From Cyclostephanos tholiformis (lineage: Eukaryota; Bacillariophyta; Thalassiosirophyceae; Thalassiosirales; Thalassiosiraceae), in the NCBI GenBank assembly GCA_036939975.1, contig JALLPB010001338.1, positions 1 to 10,237 of the forward strand: a stretch of 10,237 nt of DNA. The letters run 5' to 3'. How positions within the stretch are numbered: the stretch's first letter is position 1; the number at the start of each line of letters is the position of its first letter. The position numbers and the translations under genes are program-made. This document shows, one piece after another, positions 1 to 7,441 of this stretch. Under the pieces are notes generated by a model, which was not told the DNA's origin, searched no databases, and saw nothing but the letters and a program-made list of their open reading frames with translations.

Positions 1-361
1 CGATTTATTGCTGTATTTGATAAATTTACAATCCCGTTACATTGTTGTTACTGGTCTAGGTTACCCTGAACATCGAAGTTACAGGTTGATGACACCATCT
101 AATATCAAATATAGGGATTCTATTGCTAAATTCGATTTCCTTAACCTCTATATTCGAAGTTTCGGGTTTTGCTAGTCATCTAATATCGAATATGGCAATA
201 TTTTGCTGTATTTGATTTCTCAATTATCTAATATTGAATATGACCCTTGCAAAATGACTACTTTTCCTGTAACTTCGAAATTACGTTCATGAATGAACTC
301 GTAACTTCGAAGTTATGACAGAGCTACATATGTAACTTCGATTTTACCGATATTCGATATT
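1..361. repeat. Palindrome-rich AT repeat block
   Basis: The stretch is built from a few recurring short words. TTGCTGTATTTGAT occurs at 8-21 and 203-216. CATCTAATATC-type words occur at 96 and 177, with a relative at 225, and TCGAAGTT-type words at 73 and 154, giving an ~81-bp tandem period for the first two units. The word TAATATCGAATAT also appears in inverted form at about 348-361. TAACTTCGAAGTTA at 302-315 is a perfect 14-bp palindrome; 269-284 is a near palindrome, and 285-298 has 6-bp arms. The repetition stops sharply near 361. This could be a satellite or the sub-terminal repeats of a DNA transposon extending left of the window. No coding frame is supported. Confidence 0.7.
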
Positions 362-540
362 AGCTTGTACAGATCCAGTACCAAGAACTGGTAAAAAGTT
401 TAATTTGGCAGAAGGAATTTTTGGGTCTTGTGAGGAACCATAGAAACAACTTGGTAGGCCAAGAACATGATTAATGACATGTTGGCTGACAAGTGAGTTA
501 TGCTTTTCTTTAAGAAGATAGTACAGCTGCAGACACAATG
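362..540. other. Unassigned spacer between repeat blocks
   Basis: An open frame on the minus strand crosses this interval (344-607), but its ends lie in the palindromic block on one side and in a type B repeat copy on the other. Only about 60 codons are unique. I recognise no domain in it, so I treat it as chance or relic sequence rather than a gene. Confidence 0.4.
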
Positions 541-805
541 CCAACACATGCATGTAAGAACCATTCCATGTGGGTCTGGAGCCATAACCACTGAAACAGG
601 ATATCATGTGAATCTTTGGGTGCCACCCAGGGTTCTGTTCTTGACCAATTTCATGAACCTAAGCCAACAAGTTTAAATGGCAATGGCATGATGAGCTTAT
701 ACCCTCCTGCCCATCCACCGCTTGATTGAATGTTCTCAAACACCTTGCATAGTATGTTTGTAGTGGATGAAGTAACTACTTCATTTGGGTCTAGAGCCTC
801 AGTAG
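541..805 (+). repeat. Degenerate type B repeat copies (left outlier)
   Basis: Two blocks match the type B repeats of 4535-5850. Around 550-620 the words AACCATTCCATGTGGGTCTGGAGCC and a following 'ACTGAAACAGG...CCCAGGG' resemble 5355-5400 and 5640-5660. Around 712-800 'CCCATCCACCG...TGAATGTTCTCAAACACC' followed by 'TTTGTAGT' resembles 4660-4700. The copies are clearly more diverged than those on the right, and sit ~3.7 kb from the main B block with unrelated sequence and the type A array between. Just downstream, CTGGTGGGAA is duplicated at about 845 and 875. Confidence 0.65.
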
Positions 806-974
806 AGGGTCTGGCCCATTCTTTCCACCCATTTATTTTTTGATCTGGTGGGAAGCAGTTGAGAATTTTTAGGTTCTGGTGGGAACTACTTCATTTCTGA
901 CCTCCAAAAACCGGACAGACCAACAACAAACAACAGCCATTATTTATTCACACTTGAAAATTGCCCCCCCCCAT

Positions 975-992
975 GATTGCAAATTTGCAATC
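975..992. repeat. 18-bp perfect palindrome
   Basis: GATTGCAAATTTGCAATC reads the same on both strands with no loop, directly after a run of nine C. Such a site could be bound by a dimeric protein or be chance in AT-rich DNA. Confidence 0.8.
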
Positions 993-1035
993 TCTTTCCT
1001 TCAGCACTGCAAGAACAATTGGTAAATTGGCAATA

Positions 1036-1080
1036 ATCAGTGCACATACAATTAAACAGTATGGTAGTATGTGCACTGAT
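1036..1080. repeat. Perfect inverted repeat, 14-bp arms, 17-nt loop
   Basis: ATCAGTGCACATAC (1036-1049) is exactly complemented by GTATGTGCACTGAT (1067-1080), with 17 nt between. The arms stop matching immediately outside. Transcribed, this would form a stable stem-loop. I see no U-tract or gene end beside it, so a terminator role is not supported; a miniature-element core is an alternative. Confidence 0.85.
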
Positions 1081-1205
1081 GAGGAGAGCTAACTGCTGTT
1101 TTTTTGTAGCAGTCCCAGTTAGAGTGTAAAAATTGAATTGCGATTGATATTTCTCCCATGATTGTCCCAAGTCTCAATTGCCATCCCAATGACTATAACA
1201 ATTAG

Positions 1206-1714
1206 GACAAAAATGAAGATGAAGCACTAATTGGATTGCAAAATGGAGGGGGGGACATATGCAATGGGGACAATGAGAAGGACAATGATTCACCCCTCAC
1301 AACAATGGGGGGACAACTGTGACCAAGCCGCTGACAACAATGATGACCATTAGTGGATGGTGCCCTCATCAATTTGTCACATGTGATGGGTGGGATGGAT
1401 GCAGAGCACAGGGGGGAGGGGGGGGGTAGTGAGCACGATCAGTGATGATGATGACCAGGGGGGGGAGAAGGAGGAGGAGGACAAGGACAAGGAGGACAAT
1501 GTATGCAGATGGGGGGAATAGGAGGGGGGCATGATGGTGATGCAATGTACGATGACAACATTGATGCAATGGCAATCGATTTTTGGGCAATGCATGGTAT
1601 GTCATTCATGGCATTGACAACAACATAGACAATGTCAACTATGAGGCTGATGCGCAGATAGTCATCATTGGAGGATGGTTTGGTGTGGGGCCACATGCCA
1701 TCAACAATACATGA
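1206..1714 (+). pseudogene. Acidic (Asp/Asn/Glu-rich) coding relic broken at G-runs
   Basis: I do not recognise the protein. Read on the plus strand, Asp/Asn/Glu-rich peptides appear one after another but in changing frames. One frame is open 1206-1322 (DKNEDEA..., then NGDNEKDND). A shifted frame reads GDNCDQAADNNDD to a stop at 1351. SDDDDQGGEKEEEDKDKEDN starts at about 1441 and stops at 1519. Another frame gives HDGDAMYDDNIDAMAIDF with a stop at 1626, and a third gives NNIDNVNYEADAQ to 1712. Several changes lie at or next to G6-G9 runs (1307-1312, 1511-1516); 1354-1431 has no clear acidic frame. This suits an acidic low-complexity protein disrupted by slippage at homopolymers, or a sequence with wrong run lengths. 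Chance from GAY-rich DNA remains possible. Confidence 0.4.
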
Positions 1715-2001
1715 GTGCTGGATATATCTGGCAGATTGGAGAGGCTGCGGTGGTTCCATGCCCAGTTGCTTGGCATGCTGCCGGGACCATGCAACATGAA
1801 CTTCACCGACTACATTCAATACTAGAAAAAGCCTTGTTGTGCATAATATCTTTGTATAAGGCACAATTCTCCTTCTCCTGCACCATTTCCCCCCCCCCCT
1901 CCCATCAAAGAACATCAACATCCTTGCTTTGTAGTTGTTCTGTCTTCTTCTTCTCCAGCTTGATGACTTTTGTATTTTTGTAGACACTCACCCTCTAATG
2001 C

Positions 2002-2492
2002 TCAACTGCATGTACCAATATAAGCATAAGTTGCATGTCTCATCTCCAAGCTTGCACAGGTTAAGGGCTGAGGAGGACACAATGGTGGTGCAATGCTGTC
2101 AACACTGTCCAGTAGGACCAACTCCATGCACTGGGAGCACACCACAGCCCCACCGCCAATTGCAGCCACTCCTTCCATGGCTGTGGATGGGGGGGTGGGG
2201 CCATCATCTGTCCCTCCTCAACATCATAACCATCGGCAACACTTTCCACATCATCATTGTTGCTTGTTTCCACCTCACCAGAAATGACAATTAGTTCCCC
2301 CCCCCTCATCATTGCCATTGACCCAACCCTTGTTATCCCCAAATGTGCTCGGCACAGATCCCCATGGCTACTAATTCCGATGCTCTGGACCAATTTGAGG
2401 TTGTGCATCTTCTTCTTGATGTCACAGTTGTTGTCAAAGAATGTCGGATCATAAGGTAATATGATTTCCATCTTGAATGAGTTGATGCCCAA
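2002..2492 (-). pseudogene. Second acidic coding relic, minus strand
   Basis: The minus-strand frame ending at 2061 is open for 143 codons, with its first ATG a few codons inside. It encodes a plausible N-terminal stretch (KMEIILPYDPTFFDNN), then an acidic part (SNNDDVESVADGYDVEE), then turns proline/tryptophan-rich after the run at 2189-2195 (seven G on the plus strand). Beyond that run a different minus frame becomes protein-like (MEGVAAIGGGAVVCSQCMEL, then LLDSVDSIAPP) and stays open to a stop at 2002-2004. A frameshift at the homopolymer would join them. No family is recognised. It faces the acidic relic at 1206-1714, so the two are convergent, with ~290 bp of no clear content between them that includes a C11 run (1889-1899). 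Confidence 0.35.
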
Positions 2493-2499
2493 GATCCTA

Positions 2500-3005
2500 T
2501 CAAGTGGTGCTCAACTCCTCTCTGTCTTGATGATCATTCCTCCAACATGTTCTTCTCCTAGACTGTAACAGTTGATCTTGTCTTGTTAACAGCTTAGCAG
2601 CTATCTCTGTTTTGGCAGGAGAAAAGTCATACTTTTTGGTAGGTGCATAAGAGATTTCTACATAGGATAGTACAATAAATTCTACCAAAAAAATCCCAGC
2701 GCACCAAAATCTATCATACAACACAACACACAATTGGAGAATTTTTAACTGGCAAAAAAAAGAGTGGCAAATTGCTCTTCTTACGTCATTGATGCAAAGA
2801 GATTTGTAAAAATAGGGAAATACCATGTAAAAGCTTAGGTTCTTGTGCATTCAATGTGCTATCAAACTCTGTGAGTGGATAAAAAACACTAAGAAACTAC
2901 TGTACTATGTAGCTACTGGAAAAAATGGACAGCGGTGATTGTCCTTGATAGCTGTTAGTGTTAGGCTGCTAAGCAATATCTTTTGGTCAAATGCCTAAGA
3001 ATATA
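2500..3005. other. AT-rich interval with no supported gene
   Basis: A 116-codon open frame exists on the minus strand (2500-2850), but it lacks any domain I recognise, and its end flows into the acidic relic in another frame. It may hold upstream exons of that relic. From about 2870 to 3005 I see only AT-rich noncoding sequence leading into the repeat array. Confidence 0.4.
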
Positions 3006-3306
3006 CCCATAGGCTCATCCACAGCATATGAAGGTGCTCAAACATTTGGCATACATCCAATATGGATGTGGGATGCAGTCAGCAGTGGTTTACAGCCTCA
3101 ATTATGACAGCATCAAGTCATTTGGTCTCCACCTTACAACAAATTTCCAAAATTTGGCCCCCACCTGCAAGGGTATGACAGTGTAAGAGTGCATCCATGA
3201 CATGCCCAACCACAACATATGAAGGTTCTCAAACACTTCATATACATTCAATATGGATGTGGGATGCAGTCAGTAGTGGTTTACAGGAGCCTCAACCATG
3301 ACAACA

Positions 3307-3424
3307 TGTTAGTATGTACATAGCCCCTAAAGTACTCTAGTCCTCACTTCTCCTCTTATCCCCTCACCATGTGTAGCTAGGGATAGAGGACTGGAGTCTT
3401 ACAGGTTATAGAGCCCATTTTTCA
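3307..3424. mobile_element. ~116-bp inverted-repeat insertion inside a type A unit
   Basis: In other units CATGACAACACAATATCATTTGG is continuous. Here the left part stops after CATGACAACA at 3306, and TCATTTGG resumes at about 3425. The inserted part folds back on itself: ACTCTAGTCCTC (3334-3345) pairs with GAGGACTGGAGT (3386-3397) with one mismatch, and TATCCC/GGGATA pairs inside. This fits a MITE-like or hairpin element. I cannot identify clean terminal repeats or a target duplication, so the class is open. Confidence 0.5.
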
Positions 3425-4072
3425 CTCATTTGGTCCCTGTCATACCTAAATTTCCAATATCAGTACGCCCCCACCTGCATGGGTATGACAGTGCAAGGTT
3501 ACATCCATCTGCCCATCAACAGCTAATGGAGGTGCTCAAACACTTCATATACATCCAATATGGATGTGGGATGCAGTCTGAAGTGGTTTACAGCTTCAAT
3601 CATGACACCACAATATCATTTTGGCTCCACCTTACAACAAATTTCCAAAATTTAGCCCCGGCCTGCATGGGTATAACTGTAAGGTTGCACCCATGACATG
3701 CCCATCCACAACATATGAAGGTGCTCAAACACTTAACATACATCCAATATGGATGTGGGATGCAGTCAGCAGAGATAAACAGCCCCAACCATGACAACAC
3801 AATATCATTTGGTGTCCATCTTGCCTCAATTTGTTCCAAAAATTAGGCCCCAACCTCCATAGGTAAAACAATATAAGGGTGCACCCAAATGCCCATCCAC
3901 AACATATGGAGGTGCTCAAACACTTCATATATATTCATTATAGATGTGGGATGCAGTCTGGAGTGGTTTACAGCCTCAACTATGACATCACAATATCATT
4001 TGGGCTCTGCTTACCCAATTTTCCTAAATTTGGTCCCCACCTGCACAGGTATAACAGTGTAAGGACACACCC

Positions 4073-4140
4073 ATATGCTGAAAAATCTCAGAAGACATCA
4101 TATTGGCACCTAGTAGTACAGTTTGGAACACTTAGAAGTG
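4073..4140. other. Non-repeat segment replacing the first half of an A unit
   Basis: After CACACCCATATG the expected start of the next unit (CCATCCACAACATATGAAGG...) is missing. About 68 bp of unrelated sequence follows instead, and the array re-enters at the second-half box AAGTCATTTGGTCTCC near 4146. It explains the 343-bp spacing between the anchors at 3903 and 4246. It may be a deletion joined to filler DNA or a very diverged half unit. Confidence 0.45.
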
Positions 4141-4430
4141 AAACCAAGTCATTTGGTCTCCGTCATACCCCAATTTCCAACATAAGTATGACCCCACCTG
4201 CATGGATAAATGAGTGAAAGGGAGCGCCCATATGCCCATCCACAGTATATGAAGGTGCTCAAACACTCTAAATACATTCAACATGGATGTGGGATGCAGT
4301 CTGGAGTGGTTTACAGCCTCAACCATGACACCATAATATCGTTTGGGCTCTGCTTTACCCCAATTTTCCAAAATTTGGTCCCCACCTGCATAGGTATAAC
4401 AGTTTAAGGATGCACCCATGACATGCCCAT

Positions 4431-5850
4431 CCACAGCATATGAAGCTACTCAAACACTTTATATACATCCAATATGGATGTGGGATGCTGTCAGTGGTGG
4501 TTTACAGCCTCAACCAAGCCTCAGTCACTGCACCATGGAATCATTTATATCACTGGGGTAACCAAGGATTTTGGCTGCTGACTCCCACTAATTGTGCCAA
4601 CATGGTGGGTTGCAATAATGTTAAGTTGACAAAACCCACTTCCCATGACTACTGCAAATCTACAGCATATGAATGTTCTCAAACACCCTATATGTTTGTA
4701 GTAGTTGTAGGCACTATTCCACGATGTGGGTATGGAACCTCAAGCACTGAACCATGCTATCAGATAGTGATTTGATTCTTCAATATATACCTATGCTCAC
4801 ACCATTGATGAGAACTGTGGTAAGTGGATGGATAGGGAAAGAAGCAATGAACCCATCCTTCCTAGCAACATTATTGATTATTATGACCCAGTTGGTGTAG
4901 TGGGTGACAAAAGATGGCTATGTAATGCAACAGTTGAGGCAATTGATCATGTTAATTTTTCTCACATGTCTATTGTCCTAGTAAATAATGGTGATGGAAT
5001 TCCCAGCACAACTAAGGTGAAACGCATTCATTTATTGAAGGGTGATTTACTTGTAGATCATCCTGGTATTTTCAGGTCACTTGATCAGTTAATGTTGAAG
5101 AAAGTAGGCCAAACAAAATTGGGGGATGTTTTGGTAAAGAATGCTGCTGTCATCAAAGGAATAATCAAAAAGCTTATAAAACAAGGAATCAAAAAAGGAG
5201 GATAGAGGGCGGATTAGTTTGTGAGTGTAACCAAGAATTTTGGCTGCTGACTCCCCACAAATCTGTGCCAACATGAATTGCGAGAATGGGTTAGTTGATG
5301 GAACCCGCTGCCCACTGCTACCAATCCACGGCGTATGAATATTCTTTTATAGATGTGGGAACCATTCCACATGGGTCTGAAGCCCCAAGCACTGTGGCAG
5401 CACCATGCTATCATTTTCAGCATGTCTGACATGACACATGATTTTAGCTGACTCCCATAATTCTGTGCCAACATGGGTTGCAATAATGGTAAGTTGATGG
5501 ATGCCACTGCCCATTGATAGAATATGAATGTTCTCACTCTTAAACACTTTGTATAGACAAATTGCAGTAGATGTGGAAACCATTTCATGTGGTTCTGGAG
5601 CATCAGACTCAAGAACTGAATAATGATGGTATCATTTGCAGTGCTGGGGTGACCCAGGATTTTGATTGCCTCCCATAAATCTGTGCCAGCATGACTGGGT
5701 TGCACTAATGTGGGTTGATGAAGCATCCTGCTGCCCATTCACTACAGATGAAAGTTCTCAAACACAAACCCTTGTATTCTCAAACACCTTGTATAAGTGC
5801 AATGGTTCCTAGACAAACCATTCCATGTGGGCCTGGGGCCTCAACATGTC
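4431..5850 (+). repeat. Type B repeat block, entered through an A/B hybrid unit
   Basis: The unit starting at 4431 is type A up to about 4510 (CCATCCACAGCATATGAAG, palindromic core, GTGGTTTACAGCCTCAACCA), then type B (GGGGTAACCAAGGATTTTGGCTGCTGACTCCC, TGTGCCAACATG, GGGTTGCAATAATG). Further B anchors (TATGAATGTTCTC or close) lie at about 4666, 5332, 5521 and 5745, with spacing of 189-229 bp apart from one 666-bp gap caused by an embedded segment. Each B unit also carries a partly self-complementary GTGGGAACCATTCCACATGGG box. A and B share the order CCCAT...ATATGAA...TTCTCAAACAC...TGTGGGA...CTCAA...TATCA, so they look like diverged forms of one ancestral repeat. Confidence 0.8.
4771..5205 (+). 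CDS. Unrecognised ~125-144-residue open frame inserted in a repeat unit
   Basis: I do not recognise this protein. The frame is open from 4771 to a TAG at 5203-5205; the first ATG is at 4828 (125 residues), but the open frame continues 19 codons upstream without a start. Composition is protein-like, without the low complexity of its neighbours. From the ATG, residues 14-67 (IIDYYDPVGVVGDKRW, ATVEAI, SIVLVNNGDGIPSTTKVKRI) alternate like beta strands and could form a small barrel such as a Tudor/SH3-like fold; this is inference only. Residues 78-90 (DHPGIFRSLDQL) lead into a strongly basic helical tail (KGIIKKLIKQGIKKGG). A GTAAGT at 4820-4825 just before the ATG could be a splice donor, so this may be one exon. 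B repeats flank it on both sides; it may be a captured gene fragment or part of a transposon. Confidence 0.45.
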   Translation, partial: FDSSIYTYAHTIDENCGKWMDRERSNEPILPSNIIDYYDPVGVVGDKRWLCNATVEAIDHVNFSHMSIVLVNNGDGIPSTTKVKRIHLLKGDLLVDHPGIFRSLDQLMLKKVGQTKLGDVLVKNAAVIKGIIKKLIKQGIKKGG

Positions 5851-6116
5851 CTAGATTTGCTGACATTTCCAGCCCAAATCATTGTTCTACATGCCTGATT
5901 GTTTTGAGAGGACAGCAAATCTGTCTTGGGGATCAAGCCAGTGTTGTTGAGCATAGAGCACATGTGTGGAATCTTTCTATTGACAATGACAATGACCTCT
6001 ACTCTCAAGAGAAGATTATTATTAGAGAAAGCTTTTTGGAAGTGGGAATCATGCTTGTTGATACCCCTTTCTACTCTACTGACAAGTATGAAACAGATGA
6101 GGATGAAGTGATGTGA
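5718..6116 (+). CDS. Chimeric open frame: repeat-derived start, unique acidic end
   Basis: The product is not recognised. The frame from the ATG at 5718 runs to a TGA at 6114-6116. Its first ~45 codons are translated type B repeat (the TCTCAAACAC and CCATTCCATGTGGGCCTGG boxes), so that part is unlikely to be a conserved protein. From about 5850 it becomes unique: CPRFADISSPNHCSTC, then LRGQQICLGDQASVVEHRAH, and an acidic tail ending TDEDEVM. The unique part could be a terminal exon or a pseudogene fragment whose true upstream part has been replaced by repeats. The Cys spacing (C-x10-C-x2-C) is not a motif I can name. No intron signals are clear enough to set a different start. Confidence 0.25.
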   Translation: MKHPAAHSLQMKVLKHKPLYSQTPCISAMVPRQTIPCGPGASTCPRFADISSPNHCSTCLIVLRGQQICLGDQASVVEHRAHVWNLSIDNDNDLYSQEKIIIRESFLEVGIMLVDTPFYSTDKYETDEDEVM

Positions 6117-6393
6117 GGATGATCCCATTGCAATAATGATGGAGAGGTAGATATGCGATGTCCTCCACATCCTGCCATAAATTCTATCACAAATTATCAC
6201 AAAATTGTTAACTCAGAGACTAAAAATTATTGGATGTGTGGTGTGGCAGAGCTATGCAACGTATGTATGTAAATGTACATTTGACTGCCCATAATTTAAA
6301 TAATAGGACATCTAACTTAGTACTAAATCTACACTCTGATAACACATCAAACCCATAACCGGACTGCCCAAAATGCTAAACACCTAAAAATGA
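6117..6393. other. AT-rich noncoding interval
   Basis: No gene, repeat copy or strong hairpin is seen. Several overlapping AT-rich words and a GTATGTATGTAAATGTACAT stretch near 6260-6280 are the only notable local features. Confidence 0.5.
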
Positions 6394-6717
6394 GTGGGGG
6401 GAGGAGTTTGTCTGAACCCCCATCCTGCCAATGCACATAAGAGCATGAGAGGGGCGACAGTCAATTCCTCTGCAAGGAATGATTGGGCATTGTCAGGCTA
6501 CATCTGCCAGCCAATTGGCCTGGACTTGAAGTACCTTGGTGGAGCCCCCTGGACTCTCTCCATTGGAGCATTGACAACAAAGACTCACCGTGATGAGGGA
6601 GCAGTGGGCAAGCAACTGTGGAGTGGCTGCACATCATCATGCCCTCCAGCATCAAGAAGTTGGAGAGCAACCCCCTTTGTCCTTGTCATTGGGGGTCCAA
6701 TTATTGAGGAAGACTGA
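6394..6717 (+). other. Weak unrecognised open frame
   Basis: A frame stays open to a TGA at 6715-6717. It has no ATG until the MRGATVN segment, about 90 residues before the stop. Residues such as GYICQPIGLDLKYLGGAPW and ATPFVLVIGGPIIEED look moderately protein-like, but I can name no family, and other frames across the same stretch are also partly open. Local base composition is higher in G+C than the flanks, which may simply keep stop codons rare. It could be an exon, a transposon fragment or chance. Confidence 0.2.
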
Positions 6718-7441
6718 AAAACTATTTTTAATTGTTTTGTGACATTGCAGGATTAGATTGTGTGCACTGCATATTCAATCCCTTGCTCCAGTGCCCTTAA
6801 TTCAGCCAATAGATGCAATTCACAAACTGAATAACTGTGAGTGCATTGTGAATTGTTTGTTCAATGCTTTGCTGCTGGCAATTTGCTTGTGTCCTCATGC
6901 ATGCAAGGTGTCATGTGAATGACAGTCATTCTTGGAGATATCCTTATGAAGTCACTGGTTGCCATCCCACTAGATCTTGCTCAATCTTTTCATAGTCATT
7001 CATTCTCTCTGCCAACTTGACTTGGGCATACAGGTAGGTAGTTAATAGTACATCCCTGGGTTTTGGACAAAATAAACAGATTCCTACAATTCTTCAGCCA
7101 AAATATTTGCCTAAAACCCAACACCAACAACAATTATTGACTTTTAAAGCTAATAGTTCTCATGGTAACATTTGGCAACAAAGACTTAGTGGTCCCAAAA
7201 ATGGCCTATTTGATGAATTCAGCTAATGTACAGAGAGAGATGTAAAATGACCTAACTCACTGGAAAGTACATAAATCTTAAAATATTATTGTATCTGCAA
7301 ATAGAGCTTGAGTGAATAGAGCTTTCCAATGGTATATGGTCTGCCTAAGTAAAAAATTGCCTCAAACAGGTCCTATGACAGGGTCAAAGTTTATACTGAA
7401 GTAACAAAAAGTGGCCAAAAAACATATTAAAATTCCCCAAC
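6718..7441. other. Noncoding interval downstream of the transposase relic
   Basis: No open frame of substance. This is where the 3' untranslated part and one terminal repeat of the minus-strand piggyBac-like element would be expected. I could not find a convincing terminal inverted repeat; a TTAA at about 7042 is not diagnostic. Small stem-loops occur at 6816-6855 and 7057-7120 (TGGGTTTT/AAAACCCA). Confidence 0.45.
6816..6855. repeat. Inverted repeat, 10-bp arms
   Basis: CAATTCACAA (6816-6825) is exactly complemented by TTGTGAATTG (6846-6855) with a 20-nt loop. There is no adjacent gene end, so the role is unknown. Confidence 0.7.

Larger units (their letters stand above)
806..1205. other. 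Noncoding interval with palindromes and a C9 run
   Basis: No convincing gene is seen. The interval holds a run of nine C (964-972), an 18-bp palindrome (975-992) and a 14-bp-arm inverted repeat (1036-1080). The word CCCATGATTG is repeated directly at about 970 and 1155. A 76-codon open frame on the minus strand (940-1170) simply spans these structures and shows no domain. A small nonautonomous element is possible, but I could not define its ends. Confidence 0.5.
3014..4515 (+). repeat. Tandem array of ~191-bp type A repeats
   Basis: The anchor CATATGAAGGTGCTCAAACAC recurs at about 3025, 3216, 3523, 3712, 3903, 4246 and 4437. Spacing is 191, 307, 189, 191, 343 and 191 bp. Each unit continues with a palindromic core (ACATCCAATATGGATGT and variants), GGGATGCAGTC, GTGGTTTACAGCCTCAACCATGACA, a CATTTGG box, an ATTTCCAAAATTTGG box, and CCCACCTGCATGGGTATAACAGTGTAAGG. 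The two long spacings are explained by an inserted segment (3307-3424) and by a unit whose first half is replaced (4073-4140). 191 is not a multiple of three and open frames do not persist between units, so this is not a repetitive protein. It resembles a local satellite. Confidence 0.9.

Noticed and set aside
1411..1426. G-quadruplex as a functional element (G6-A-G9)
   Set aside because: The sequence could fold, but many long G runs occur here and may carry length errors; nothing nearby suggests a regulated gene.
1439..1987. 182-codon minus-strand open frame ending in Pro/Cys/His runs
   Set aside because: Its low-complexity end is the complement of the G-rich stretch, and the plus strand gives the more coherent acidic reading. 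I recognise no family.
3600..4434. Several 65-112-codon open frames on both strands in the A array
   Set aside because: They follow the repeat units, whose length is not a multiple of three, and their ends vary with random substitutions.
5214..5738. 174-codon minus-strand frame across the B repeats
   Set aside because: It is translated tandem repeat: similar words recur at repeat spacing but drift between frames, with no sign of protein constraint.
3014..5850. CRISPR array
   Set aside because: Repeats are ~190-230 bp, imperfect throughout, with no short exact repeat plus unique spacer pattern and no cas genes.
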